From Garcia nutans (lineage: Eukaryota > Streptophyta > Magnoliopsida > Malpighiales > Euphorbiaceae), in NCBI GenBank assembly GCA_947685225.1, contig CANTUV010000062.1, forward strand, positions 16,636,501-16,700,500: 64,000 nucleotides of DNA. Direction: 5' to 3'. Positions 9,501 through 20,813 of this stretch are shown one piece after another. Both the position numbers and the translations under genes were made by a program. The notes below the pieces were generated by a model that saw only the letters and a list, made by a program, of their open reading frames with translations, did not search any database and had not been told where the DNA came from. The first letter of the stretch is position 1. Each line of letters begins with the position of its first letter.

Positions 9501-10653
9501 GTTTGTATCGAAATGTCTCACTTGTCAGAAGGTTAAAGCAGAGCATCAAGTTCCCACTGGGTTGCTTCAACCGTTGTCAGTGCCAGAATGGAAGTGGGAA
9601 AGAGTGACAATGGACTTTGTGTCTGGATTGCCTTTGACACAAAGGAAACATGATGCCATATGGGTGATTGTGGATAGATTGACTAAGACAGCTCATTTCC
9701 TTCCGGTTCGGATGGATTACTCTTTGGAAAGGTTAGCTGAGTTGTATATCCATGAGATTGTGAAATTGCATGGTGTTCCAACTTCTTTGGTGTCTGATCG
9801 AGATCCCAGGTTTACTTCAAGATTTTGGAAGAGTTTGCACAGAGCTTTGGGTTCTCGACTACACTTCAGTACTGCTTTTCATCCACAGACGGATGGACAG
9901 TCTGAGAGGATGATACAGATTGTTGAGGATATGTTGAGAAGCTGTGTCATCGATTTCTCTGGAAGTTGGGATAGATTCTTACCTCTTGTGGAGTTTGCTT
10001 ACAACAACAGTCACCAATCCAGCATCGGAATGGCCCCATTCGAGGCATTGTATGGCAGACGGTGCAGAACACCTCTTTGTTGGAGTGAACTTGGTGATAG
10101 CAAGTTGATTGGGCCTGATTTGATTCAAGAAACTGAAGAGAAAGTGAAGTTGATTCGAGGTAGATTGAAAGCAGCTTCGGACCGACAGAAGTCTTATGCG
10201 GATCTGAAAAGGAGAGATATTCAGTTTGATGTTGGGGATAAGGTATTTTTGAAAGTATCTCCTTGGAAGAAGATTTTGAGGTTCGGTCGGAAAGGGAAAT
10301 TGAGTCCACGTTTCATCGGACCGTATGAAGTGTTGGAAAGAGTTGGGCCAGTGGCTTATCGGCTTGCTTTGCCATCTGAGTTGGATCGTATTCATAATGT
10401 GTTTCATGTTTCTATGTTGAGAAGGTACAGGTCGGATCCATCTCATGTGTTGCCATTTGAATCTATTGAAGTGAGCCCAGACTTGACATTTGAAGAGGAA
10501 CCAGTTGCTATCTTGGCACGGGAAGTGAAAGAATTGAGGAACAAGAGAGTGCCATTAGTGAAAATTCTTTGGAAGAATCATGCAAAAGAAGAAGCAACTT
10601 GGGAGAATGAGCAAACCATGCGAGAGCAATATCCTCAGCTGTTTCGGCCTTGA
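6517..10653 (+). CDS. Gag-Pol polyprotein (1378 aa open frame), chromovirus
   Basis: This is a long uninterrupted frame beginning just after the gag stop; the native start is lost. In order it encodes: C-terminal gag (residues 1-130); a basic linker; the CCHC knuckle C170-C173-H178-C183; an aspartic protease with DPGST at 269-273; reverse transcriptase with the catalytic FIDD at 603-606; RNase H (SDAS about 751-754, TDHKS 813-817); the integrase HHCC zinc region (H963, C1000, C1003); the integrase core with D1033, D1094 and E1130, the last two exactly 35 residues apart; and a C-terminal chromodomain-like segment (EEPVAILAREVKELRNKRVP and on to TWENE). All visible catalytic residues are present. 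The chromodomain and the motif KVLWRNH-like sequence place it with Tekay/Del elements. It could act in trans; it cannot make its own gag N-terminus. Confidence 0.95.
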   Translation: MEFLSLKQDSKTVTEYEVEFIRLSHYAGGIIADEIDRCRRFQEGLRPSIMCLVAGSRYHDFSQLVAAARDVERAQVIAAASEEEVRVRRPQFEAGSSSAKRGRGSFVPRSSRSQRPAGRSVQFQRHRYRPAASVASAPTPMVQRSTLPICIHCGRPHGGPCWKAGVAGVCFRCGSPDHFVRDCPERQEFMPVDSAASRASVRGGRGGRGASRGGRAGFSSRGGATSRETRPEEVGSSQRMYVMQRQPDASAVIAGTFSLFDTAVLALIDPGSTHSYISASVLPVFDVHAESLGFDVLVTNPLGHSVMVSKVHRDSAVRVQGEEFLGDLIEMPFKEYDVILGMDWLSRHGAVVDCKKKIVSLRTSDGREVIVSNEQEQLASLFVSAVAARRLIRKGCEAYLAHVIDTRVRSSPIDSIATVAEFPDVFPEELPGLPPEREVEFGIELLPGTTPISITPYRMAPAELRELKVQLQELLDKGFIRPSVSPWGAPVLFVKKKDGTMRLCIDYRQLNKVTIKNKYPLPRIDDLFDQLKDAAVFSKIDLRSGYHQLRVRAEDVPKTAFRTRYGHYEFLVMPFGLTNAPAAFMDLMNRVFRPYLDQFVVVFIDDILVYSRNEEEHDMHLRIVLQILREKQLFAKLSKCEFWLDQVAFLGHIVSAEGIRVDPSKVEAILNWSPPKSVTEVRSFLGLAGYYRRFVKGFSLIATPLTRLLRKGVRFVWTDQCQASFEQLRDMLTQAPVLTLPVEGKPYVIYSDASHSGLGCVLMQEGKVIAYASRQLKPHELNYPTHDLELAAIVFALKIWRHYLFGEKCFIYTDHKSLKYLGVQKELNLRQRRWLELIKDYDCLIDYHPGKANVVADALSRKSLAGLTVYSLSLLVELRALRASFVLCDDGALLAQLQLKPVLLDQIKEAQLTDKKIQKIIADCQSRESRDFVVRNDGSLWFKNRLCVPDNADLKRVILEEAHQSMFSMHPGNTKMYHDLRQHYWWIGLKRDIAEFVSKCLTCQKVKAEHQVPTGLLQPLSVPEWKWERVTMDFVSGLPLTQRKHDAIWVIVDRLTKTAHFLPVRMDYSLERLAELYIHEIVKLHGVPTSLVSDRDPRFTSRFWKSLHRALGSRLHFSTAFHPQTDGQSERMIQIVEDMLRSCVIDFSGSWDRFLPLVEFAYNNSHQSSIGMAPFEALYGRRCRTPLCWSELGDSKLIGPDLIQETEEKVKLIRGRLKAASDRQKSYADLKRRDIQFDVGDKVFLKVSPWKKILRFGRKGKLSPRFIGPYEVLERVGPVAYRLALPSELDRIHNVFHVSMLRRYRSDPSHVLPFESIEVSPDLTFEEEPVAILAREVKELRNKRVPLVKILWKNHAKEEATWENEQTMREQYPQLFRP

Positions 10654-10685
10654 TATCAGGTAATTTCGAGGACGAAATTTCTTTT

Positions 10686-10699
10686 TAGAGGGGGAGAAT
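10686..10699 (+). other. Polypurine tract
   Basis: The purine run AGAGGGGGAGAA directly before the 3' LTR start (TGTAATATCC at 10700) is the plus-strand DNA primer site. Confidence 0.88.
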
Positions 10700-11562
10700 T
10701 GTAATATCCTCATTTATGCCCTAGAAGTTTTGTATGTTGTTGTTATTGTGGTTGTTTCAAATTGCAAGATAAAGAATTGAGAAAAGAAAAGTATATGTGT
10801 TTTGGGAAGGATTTAGGGTTTAGAGAGAATGGTATATGTTGTGTATATGTTGATATATATAACATATAAATGGGTCAAAGAAGAGTCAAGGTGTTGGTTA
10901 GTGGAAGAAGATATTTTATTGTTGAGTGTGTAATTACATATATGGGCTTATATAAGACAAAAAGTTAGTTATATGATTGAGGGCATTTTGGTAATTGCTT
11001 GGATAAAATCTCTTGGTGGAGATTTAAAGAAGAAAAGTCATTTGACTTTGTTGAATTTTCTTTTCTTCTCATGTTTGTGCCGGCCATTGAAGAAGACAAA
11101 GGGAAAGAGAAGTGTTCTTGATGCTATACTCAAATTGAAGAAGGAATTGAGAGATTTGGTGAAAGATTTGTGGAATTTCCTCATCTAAGGTAAGTATTCT
11201 ATTGTTTCCTTTACTTATTTTGGTAGTAGTGTTGAAGTTATGATTAGGGTGATTTGTGATTTGTTGGTTTGATGATTAGATGTGTTTGTGTTGTGTTCTC
11301 AAGTGTTGAATTGGTTTTAAGTTAAGAGTTTAAATAGGTGTTGTTGTTGGAAGTGGTGGATGTTGATTTTGAAAGATGGTGATTTTAGGGTTTTGAGATA
11401 GTTTGTGTTTAAGTGTAATATTAATGTGTTATGAGGTGATTTTTATGATGAATATGTGTTTAGAACATGGTTTATGTTCATTTGAAACATGTGGTATGAT
11501 GTATATTAAGTTTAAATGCAATTGGGAAAGTGTTGGCTTTGGTTAGGGTTTTGGTTATGGGT

Positions 11563-11810
11563 GACACGGCCAAAAAGCTATGGGAAACACGGCCAAGACA
11601 TGAAATTTTGAAGGTGTTGGATTGATTTTTGAGAGACACGGCCGTGTCCCCAAGCCATGTTTGCTACTGCCAAAGTTTGGTTGAGAGACACGGCCACAAG
11701 CTTGGCCGTGTCCCTTGCCCGTGTTGCTTACTGTCCAATTGGTTTGAGTGACACGGCCACAAGCTTGGCCGTGTCCCTCAAGTGGCTGCCCGTGTCCCTC
11801 AATTGTGTAG
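11563..11810 (+). repeat. CACGGCC palindromic array, 3' LTR copy
   Basis: Second copy of the array at 5978-6225, differing by two transitions that interrupted GGCC/CACG words in the 5' copy. Confidence 0.9.
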
Positions 11811-12285
11811 GTTAAGGTTTTACTTCCTTGTTCTTTTTGCATTGCTTTGGTTCTCAAAGGGTAGGTTGGTCCCTAAACCTAACCCTAAACATTTTAAATA
11901 CACTTGAATCAATGAATGATATAATCAATTACATGTGTAAGGTTCTAAAGCTATGAATCATATCAATTGTTCTTTACCCTAATTGCATTGTTGAGATTGA
12001 ATAATGTTATGTTATGCATTGTAAATGGTAATGTGTTTCATGAGTAATGAATATTGAAATGTATATCAAAGATGCAATGATAATTTAAATAAGACATGAT
12101 ATGAGACAATGCCATTGTGGTTGGCTATGATGTGATGCAATTGAAAGAAATAAGGCATGTTTGCCTAAATGTTGTTGAGAATTGAGAATGGAAATGATAA
12201 TTGAATAATAAATGAATTGTGTGGCTAATGTGTTATTCCATTTTCAGAGTTGGTTGTTGGTGGCATGCCTAATAAGTGTAACAAT

Positions 12286-12450
12286 CTCTTGAAGTTAGGT
12301 TGGATTGAATCCTTGAAGCCTAATTGAGATGTTACCACCCTTGAAGCTAGGTTGGGTTGGTTCTTGAAGCCAAGTTGGGTTGAAGCTTAGCATGCTTTGC
12401 TCCCCTTGAAGCTTGGTTGAACCTAATCCTTGAAGCCTAGTTGGGTTTAT
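12286..12450 (+). repeat. Degenerate tandem array of CTTGAAGCC-type units
   Basis: About seven imperfect copies of a 20-35 bp unit with CTTGAAGCYWRGTTGGG lie between GGCATGCC and GGGCCCA. The position corresponds to the 91-bp duplication in the LTR at 1668 and to the arrays at 32655 and 40420, but the sequence differs. Confidence 0.75.
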
Positions 12451-12739
12451 GATATTGATAAATGTGATGATAGAACCAAAACATTAACTCTGAAAATTTA
12501 ATGGCATATTAGTGTGTCTTGGGCCCATGCTTGTCTTTGCTTAATGTTGATTATGAATGATTAAATGAATACTAATGAGGTATATGATAAGATGTTGAAA
12601 TATGATATGTCTATTTATGTTGAGTTATGAAATGTAAAGGCATGTTGTTAGTTTTGCATATATGATGTTACATGTATAATATGGATTGAGATTTGGCATT
12701 GCATTGCATCAAAGCAAAACATTAGCATGTTTTATCTTA

Positions 12740-12777
12740 CTAAGCCGTTGGCTTAGCGCGATAGTGTTTGATCGCGC
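12740..12777 (+). other. Twin-hairpin module, copy B
   Basis: Hairpin 1 is CTAAGCC-GTT-GGCTTAG (12740-12756); hairpin 2 is GCGCGAT-8 nt-ATCGCGC (12756-12777). Both stems are perfect 7-bp. AGGTAATAG follows. It serves as the reference copy for the comparison in the findings. Confidence 0.82.
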
Positions 12778-13176
12778 AGGTAATAGAGTTGGTAGAGTTG
12801 AACCCGAGAGTTCATCAAGACCGAGTGAGAGTAGACAGTGAAGAGTTGATTTTTGAGGACTTAAAGATCAGAGCAGACTTGCCAATCATGTATTTTTCTT
12901 TTATATTTTGTAAAGTAATGTTTATAATGTAAATATGTACCTAATTTATAACTTCCGCTGTGTAATATTTAAATGTATATATATATGTATATCTAATATG
13001 TTTATATTTTAAGTCAATGACTTAATTTCTATAATGTATAATGATTAGGGTATTGTATCAAGTTTAAAATGTTTTGAATGTTGAAGAAAACCGTAGCATC
13101 CCTATGTTTGGTGCACTTATGCTACATTGTTGTGGTTGTAGTGTGTGTGCATTGGATGTGGGGGTGTTACACAAAG

Positions 13177-15173
13177 GTTGCTTTCAGTCACTCTACTCCA
13201 TAAAATATCAATCATGAAATCTCATAAATCTTGGGTATGAAAGAAATGATTGGAGTTGAGAACTACCTCAGAATCCCATCTCAATGGAGAGCCTCCAAAA
13301 AATCAGCATTATCCTTTGTCAAAGTAGGATTCTGAGCAATGTCCAATTATAGAAGTGTAATCTTCTTTCTCATGCAGGCAAGGAAATTATGTTCAAATAT
13401 GTTCTCACAGGTATCCTAACTCATGCAATTTCCTACTTCCTTTTCCAAAAGGCTTCTCTCTAAGGATTTTGATCATGCCATCTCTACAATTTGGTGAAAA
13501 TTTGACAAAGTGGAAAAGGGCATTTGTTGGAGAAAATGGGAGGTACTAACTAAATCAAAACATAAAGGAGGCTTAGGGTTCAAATACTTCTTTATGTTTA
13601 ATATTTCCTTGATAGCTATACAGTGTTGGAAATTATTGACAGATATGGACACATCTTAGGATAAACTTTTAAAATCTCTTTATTATCCAAATCTTCTTGG
13701 AGCAAAGATAGACCTCACCCTTCATAGGGATGGAAAAGCATGGTGGACACAAGAACTACATTGTTAGGGGGTGTGAGATGGATTATCAAGAAGGATAACA
13801 ACATCAAAATTTGGAAGGACCCATGGATTCCTACCCTTCCTCAGTTTCGGGTTTAAGAAGAGAGGCCAACTAATGTACATGAAGCTAGGGTTTTAGATCT
13901 TATTGATTCCAATGGCAATTGAAGTAGCATGATTCATAATCTTTTCTCTTCAGCTACTATAAAAGCTATACTCAAAATTCCTATACCCACCATCATTGGA
14001 GATTGACATAATTATCTAGCACCCAGTTAAAGCAGGTAAACTTACTACTAAATCGATCTATCATTACCTGTGTCGTAAAAGAGATGCATCTATGTCATCT
14101 TCCACCTTTGTACATCCCATACATAACAGCATTTGGAAATCAATATGGAAATTAAATGTACAACAAAAAATCAGGAGCTTCTTATGGGGACTTTGTGTTA
14201 ATGCTTTGGTGGTAAAAGCAAACATGTTCGGGAGAAGACTTGGTAATGACTCTCTATATCCAATTTGTGGAAATCATGAGGTAATGATATTCCATATGCT
14301 ATTTCACTGTGACCATGCAAAAACAACATGTTTCAGATCCAATTTGCATTTCTTTCCGCAAGCTATGAATTACCAACTCTTTCAAGGTATGTTGGCATAA
14401 CTTATTACACATTTTTAAATAGTTGGCTAAAGAGAGGATTGTCTCATTAGAGTTGCTTATCTTTGTTAGTGTATATGGAAGCCTAGAAATGAACTTTACT
14501 TTCGAAACATTCAAATTGACCCTGATTCGACAATCTCCAAAGCAAATCACCTATGCTACTCCTCCACCCAAGCTTTATTGAATTCAATGCAAGTCACAGA
14601 TCCCAATTACATGGGTGGGCTTCCCTACAAGCCGCACTTAGAACCCCCCCCCCCCCCCCCCCCCCCCCCTCTCCAAAGGTGGGATCAAAGCCAATGTGGA
14701 TACTAATTTCCATAGGGGTTCCCCATATGTTGCTGTATTGGTGGTATTTCAAAATTCTCAAGGTAGCATTATCCATGGAGCAGCCTATGTTACTAAATTG
14801 GTCTCTCCTCTTTTCAATGAAGCATGTGCCCTACTCTATGCTACTTCTTTTGGCAAGGAAAAGGGTTACACTCATTGTGCCTTTGAATCAAATAGCCAAA
14901 TCCTAAATAATTCTATTAATGAGTCTGTTGATCGTCCTAGGAGATAGAGCCCCTAATGTGTAACATTTTAGCTTCTAAATCTATTTTTAGTGAGTGGTCT
15001 TTTTTCTTTGTTCCCAGATCATATAATAGGATTATTGATTGGCTAGCTTCAGCTATTTTTAAAGGGAATCTTATGGATGATTGGATTTCTACTCACTTCC
15101 ATATGTTGTATCTCTTGCTAAGGAAAGACTTATGTTAGTAATAATCCTTTCATTTTTCTAAAAAAAAAAAAAA
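13177..15173 (+). pseudogene. LINE fragment 2: RT C-terminus, zf-RVT, RNase H, poly(A)
   Basis: Continuation of the LINE split by the element at 5115. With frameshifts and stops it shows the post-palm RT segment (KEIMFKYVLTGILTHAISYF), a WKDPWIP motif, then a zinc-binding region at 14092-14400 (IWKSIWKLNVQQKIRSFLWG, PICGNHE, FHMLFHC), which is the RVT zinc-binding domain typical of plant L1 elements. A C-terminal RNase H-like domain follows at about 14680-15110 (VAVLVVFQNSQGSIIHGAA; ALLYATSFGKEKG; AFESNSQ; NRIIDWLAS). An A14 tail at 15160-15173 marks the 3' end. The element is dead and 5'-truncated, so no target duplication can be assigned. Confidence 0.87.
14644..14669 (+). repeat. Homopolymer of 26 cytosines
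   Basis: C26 inside the LINE linker before the RNase H domain. The opposite strand is G26, capable of quadruplex structure and prone to slippage or assembly error. Confidence 0.95.
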
Positions 15174-15669
15174 GCCAGGCAATATACATTTGCTTTCTGT
15201 TTGATTATTTGTCAAGTGCAATGATGGTTTTTCTTTGTGAGTGAGTTTACTTTGCCTATTACTTAAATATGTTGTAATTGAAGTTTGTAGTAAGATAGTG
15301 CATCAATGAGCAACTAGCATTCATCAATGGTGAAACAGATATTTTGGCAGCAATTACGTTAGAATTTCAGAGAATATTGAGATGAAATTTTAGTATTTTT
15401 AAAGCACATATGAGGACAACAATATTAAATCAATATTTAAATAAATTTAAATAATCAATACTAAAATAAATATAAATAAATATGAATCAGTAAGTTATTA
15501 TTTATACATTTTATATTTATATAAACATGTTATGTTTTAAAATATAAAAAAATTAAAATACATTGAAAATTTTATAGTTATATAAGTAATAATAAAAAAT
15601 TATCTTATAAAATAAAATAGTTAATTTTCTAAAAATTTAACCGTGGAAAAGATAAAAACGACTCAGTTC

Positions 15670-15705
<36 letters not shown>

Positions 15706-18700
15706 GGTACTCTGGAGAGCTGACATACGTATGTAAATGGTGGAGTTGGTTTCTAGGAGAGGCAACCAAATTATAGGCTCCTTTTAAAAGACACCCGCTG
15801 CTTCTTTACCTTTGTCCAACCTCCATGTGAAAGTTGGATTCATCAAAAGAAGTAGACAATTAAGTCACGGATTTGGTTTGACCCTCAAGAAAAGGATATC
15901 TACTCGTTTATCTATATAACTAAACCCAACCTATCACTTTCTTCATTTGTCTAACAGGACCAAAACGATCCGTTTTGCTGACTTTTTTTTTTTTTTTTTT
16001 CATTTTTTATTTTATTTTATTTCTTTCTCTGTTTTTTTGCCCATTTGCCACTTTGACCATAAAAAGGATAATTTATTATAACACCGTTAAAATTATCATA
16101 TTATAACTAATTGCGAAGCTCGTAATTTGGGTGAATTTTAGTATTTTATTTATTTTTTAAATATTCTAATATATACAATTGAAATATTATTTTTAAAATT
16201 TAATATAACAAAATATATAAATAAAATTTATTATATATGGATTAGTTGAAAAACAATAAAAAAAAAAAAGTTTCTGCATTAGTCTAAATAAATTCTAAAT
16301 TGAAATTTAAGACACACAATAATAAAAATTAATAATGTAATTTATATAAATTTAATTTTTTTTGAGAGTTACTTGGCACATGACAATAAAATAAAAAGTT
16401 ATATGAATCAAGTTTATTACATATACGATTTTAAAAGTAATCAAAAATCTATTATTTACATTAGTTCGTATAAATTTTTAATTGAGATCAATAAAAATAT
16501 AATGATGTGAAAATAATAGATGAAGTGCCGTTATATAAATTTAATTTTTTAATGAATTATTTGACATATAAAAAAATGTATAAGTAATCTTTAAATTTTT
16601 CATTATTTTATTGACTTACATAAATATTAATATAACTATTTATTCCTATTATTTTCAAATTAATATTTTTAATCTCTAAATGAATTTCAATAAAAATCTT
16701 AAAAAATTACTGACTTTTGCGTTAAAAAATGTTCTATTTTATAATGTAATAATTTAATTATTAAAGTATGTTATATTTCAAAATTTTTAGGAGTGGTTAT
16801 TTTGCATAAACTAAAATGCCTAGAGCAAAATATAGTGAAACATTCATAAAAGTTTATAAAAAATAATTAAAGTGTCAATTATTAATAAATTTAAAGGTTA
16901 AAATGATATTTTTAAATTAATATTTTTTACATTTCGAATTTTACAAAATTAAAAAAATATATTTTTATTAAAAATATAATTATATATATATTTCTTATTA
17001 TATTTTCACTTTAATATGGGATATATTTATTAAATATTTCTAATAATTAATATTAAATATGTATATAATAAAAATTTAATTTATTAATTTATTTTTTAAA
17101 ATAGTAAATATATTATAATTTAGAATAAATAAAAAATGTGTTTATCAATTTAAAATAATTTGAGTATATTTTAAAATAATAATTATAATAAATTTTAGAA
17201 ATATTACAATTACCAAGTAAATTAGTCATTTGAATTTAATTAAATTAGAATAGTATATGCATGATGCTACAACTATTTTTAATTAACGTATATACATATA
17301 AGAGTTTTGAAATCCTATAATAATTTTAAGTAAAAAGTATGAAAAATTGATAATCCTAATTAATTTATATTATTATCAATATTTAATTTATTTTTATATA
17401 ATATATAGTAACTAAGTATTATCAATATGGATATTATAATCCTATTTGAACCCTCTAAATAATAATAAATTTAATATTTTAAAAATTAATTTATATTATT
17501 AGATGAATAACTAATTATTAGATAAATATTAGATAAATATTCTATTAATTATTTAAAACTTTAAATTATATTATTAGATAATAACTAATTATTAATATTA
17601 AATAAAATATTTTATTTTTATTTAAACTCTCTAAATAAATATTTATAATAATTAATTAATTATATATTTTAATAAATAATAATTTAATTTAACATTTAAA
17701 AAAATATTAATATTATACTTCGTGATACGATATTGTAATATTATCTGTTTTAATATTATATATAGATATAGATTTCATACGCTGTTTAACGACTCCTTTG
17801 CAATTCCATGAATGGAGAAAATTACTACAACAATATTGACACACTTCATTTGATTTTCTACTGTTAATATTTTCTTTGCTATTATTAAAATTATAAGATT
17901 TTTATTACATTTAGTTTAATAATTCACATTAGAAAAAATTTTCATTTTATTTTTTTTCTAATTATTGCTGTTAATTCATAAAAATAGAATTAAATTAACA
18001 ACAAAATTTAGGGCAACATAAATGAAAGTTTTCCTTCATGTTGCAAACGAAAGATCTGACATTTGGCATTTGATTAAGGGTTTCGCAGTTTAGTTTGACT
18101 AACCAAAATCTACCAGACTTTCACTAAAACCTCAATTTTATATCATTAAATAATAACTTTCTGCGCAAACACTAAACACTGTTTCAACTATAATTTGATT
18201 ATTCATTTAACATCAAAACTATAATTTTTAATAAATTTTAAAAAATAAATAATTTTTTTAGGTTTACGCATTCTTACAATTCACGGCTAACTTTAATATA
18301 AAATATCAACTACTTGATGCGCTACTATTAATATAAACTAATACAGGCAAAAATTATTATCCTATTTGGTCAATGACCTGCGCCTTACATTACATATGTT
18401 TTAGTTAGATGAATTAAAATTTATTATTTGTTGAATCAAATAATACCATATAATTAAAATAAATTAATATTTTCTTTTTTCTCTCTCTATTTTCCTTCTA
18501 TCTTTTATTTCTCTTTTTTTTTCCATCATTCTCTAAATTTTATCTTCTCTCTAAATTTTATATTTTTCTTAAAATTATAAATTAATCATGTTGTATTATA
18601 TTTTTAGAATTAACCAACAAAGATATATATATATATTTATTTATTTCTTATTTTCAGGTAAAAGTTATGGTCTAGAGAAAAAAATAGTTAAATTTCCTAA

Positions 18701-18909
18701 ATTGAAAAAGAGAAATAAAAAAAAGAAAATCAATAGAAAATTATTTTTGAAAATAAAGCTACAATGGTTTAGAAATTAACTGAATTATTATCAATATTCT
18801 AATCCTTTTAACAATAAAAAATAAAATTATTTGCAAAGTATTAAATTTATTTCATTTAATTAATATAATTAAATTTGTTGTATTTTTAAAATTTATTTAA
18901 GTATTTTTG
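15174..18909. other. AT-rich intergenic DNA, no gene seen
   Basis: The left part (15174-16060) has mixed composition and includes a (GA)n microsatellite and a T-run near 15983-16000. From about 16080 to 18900 the sequence is extremely A/T-rich with many AT and TTA words. Frames are short and stop-rich. A long pyrimidine tract lies at about 18474-18560. I see no conserved protein, RNA gene or clear mobile-element end. Confidence 0.6.
15674..15701 (+). repeat. (GA)n microsatellite
   Basis: About 14 perfect AG/GA dinucleotides. Confidence 0.95.
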
Positions 18910-19985
18910 TGTTGGCCCTCACTAAGAAGGGGGATTGAATTGATGTTATTAGATATATAATAAAAAAATTAAAATTTTGCTTATAAGTAAGGAAATTAAG
19001 GAAGAGAAAGATAGACAGACGATTTATAATGATTCGAGTTTTAACTAATCTTACGTCTACTCATCAACAAATAAGTAAACTATTTTACTAATTATAAAAT
19101 TTTACAAGCTTACTCCCAATTTAGTGTTTGAAGCTTACACCGAATTTAGTATTTTATGAGCTAACACAGAACCTAAATAAGAGTTTTTATAAGTTTAACT
19201 CTCAAACTCTTAATAATTATTTTTTCCAAAGACTAATAGTCAAATTTTTTATAAAAGTTTTATCTTAGGGTAATTCTCAATCTAAGTGTTTATAGCTCAT
19301 ATTAAACCTTACATGAATAAATAAAAAGGTTAAAGACTCAAAAATAAAATTACAAAAGCTTGGACACTTTAAGCATATTCTTCATTATTTGAAGTTTTTT
19401 TTTAAGATTGTATTTATAGGTCTCAAAGCAATTCTACCCATTGATGAAATGAGTAAAAAAGTTAACTCCAATCGCCACAAAATTTTTTTGAATTTGTGTG
19501 TTGGACATCTGTTGAAATCGCGGTTGTGATATTTATATTTTTAATTCTACTTGACACGTGCGTGGCATTTTCTTGTTGGGTTTTTTTAACTATCTATTGA
19601 AGTCTGCCAAAGACTATATGAATTTTGTGGTCGTGCTCTTCTCTATAGCCGTCACGATCTTCGTATTGTGGTCAAATTCTTCACCATGATAGCTTTTGTG
19701 TCTACTGATTTCAGGCCTAGAAAGTTGTCACTATGTCCACTGTGATCTCTACTATTTCTTTAATAAGTTCATGATCGCGGGGTCTTCGATGCGGTCGCAA
19801 AATGCATTATGAACAGTACTATAAACAATACATATTTTTAGACTTAGTGTAGAGGTTGCGATATCATTGAATGCAGACACTGTCTTCTTTTTGCGGCGGC
19901 TATAATACTGGTACAATCACTGTCTTTGTTTAGATATTACTACACACCCAATTTAGAGGTTATCACAGATAAAATTTTCAACACT
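18910..19985. repeat. Unclassified repeat-like segment
   Basis: A block of higher GC than its surroundings, beginning TGTTGGCCCTCACTAAG and ending near TTTTCAACACTACATAG. Phrases such as GGGGGATTGAATTGATG and GATTCGAGTTTTAACTAATC are of a kind common in dispersed plant repeats. I find no coding frame, no convincing terminal repeats and no target duplication, so the borders are approximate and the class is unknown. Confidence 0.4.
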
Positions 19986-20813
19986 ACATAGAACATCAAG
20001 TTTGTTGCATTTTAGCTCCTAAATTATTTGCTAGCTATATAGTCATTCAATGAAGTCATTAAAACACTTCAATTTATTTAGCAAAATCAAAATTAATATT
20101 GACTTAAACCTATGTCAACATTTCATTTTATAGCATTATTATTTTAAAATTTTAAATTGCGGCAAAATTTTTAAATTACTTGCTATAATAAGAAAAAAAA
20201 TTATTGGTATTATAGTAAATTAAAATATTGAGCTTAATTATTCTATTATTAAATATTATATATAATATACATTAAAATATACTTATATATTGTGCTATAA
20301 TTTTTTATAAGTCAAAAAATTATACATGCGATAATACAATTTTAATTTTTTTATTTATTTTAATTTAAAATTATAATGTTAATTTTTATTGTTTAATTTT
20401 AAAATATTATATATATATATATGAAAGTTTTATTTTTTTATGAAAAAAATTTATTATGATCAAATTTGATTTGAATATTTATTTTTTAAAACTAAATATA
20501 AAAATCATCATAATAATAAAATAAATAAATAATTTTATTAACCAAACATACTTTTACCTGGTCTAGATTAAAATTTTTCGTAATTAAAATTTTGATCATT
20601 AATCTGATTCCTCACTCAAATTAACCTGACTCAGTTGCCACCTCCAATGGGAATATATATTACTCTATTTTCACATATAGCTTTACTGCGACTGATAAAT
20701 AAATCTCAATTTAAACAGAAAAAAATCTGAAAAATATAAAAAATTATTTTTTCTGCTGTTAGGTGGAGCCTTCCCAGCGGACAATCCAACAACCAAACCC
20801 ACCACTTCATTTC
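19986..20813. other. Upstream region of the CYB561/DOMON gene
   Basis: A/T-rich non-coding DNA. The last 200 bases become less A/T-rich and include CCAAT-like text (CAATCCAACAACC near 20783), consistent with a promoter. Nothing else recognised. Confidence 0.5.

Larger units (their letters stand above)
5115..13171 (+). mobile_element. Young Tekay-type Ty3/gypsy element with internal 5' deletion
   Basis: The element is flanked by a perfect 5-bp target duplication CAAAG (5110-5114 and 13172-13176) and inserted in the LINE. It has a truncated 5' LTR (5115 to about 6280), gag-pol (6280-10653), a polypurine tract, and a complete 3' LTR (10700-13171). The 5' LTR aligns with the first 1166 bp of the 3' LTR at a constant offset of 5585 with no indel; I noted two substitutions, both C:G to T:A transitions at CpG (6184 and 6207), which indicates recent insertion. 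The deletion removed the rest of the 5' LTR, the PBS and the gag N-terminus, so the copy cannot prime reverse transcription from its own RNA although its pol frame is open. Confidence 0.95.
10700..13171 (+). repeat. 3' LTR, complete (2472 bp)
   Basis: It runs TG..CA, from TGTAATATCC to GGGTGTTACA. Order of modules: U3 with the CACGGCC array (11563-11810), GGCATGCC (about 12262), a degenerate array of CTTGAAGCYTAGTTGGG-like units (12286-12450), GGGCCCATGCTTGTC (about 12520), the twin hairpin (12740-12777), then an A/T-rich tail. Followed at once by the CAAAG target duplication. No coding sequence. Confidence 0.95.

Noticed and set aside
18588..18779. 63-codon lysine-rich frame
   Set aside because: Composition follows the extreme A/T content of the region; no homology recognised.
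18910..19985. LTR or TRIM element with TG..CA ends
   Set aside because: Possible TGTTGG start and CAACA end, but the flanks show no 5-bp duplication; kept only as an unclassified repeat.
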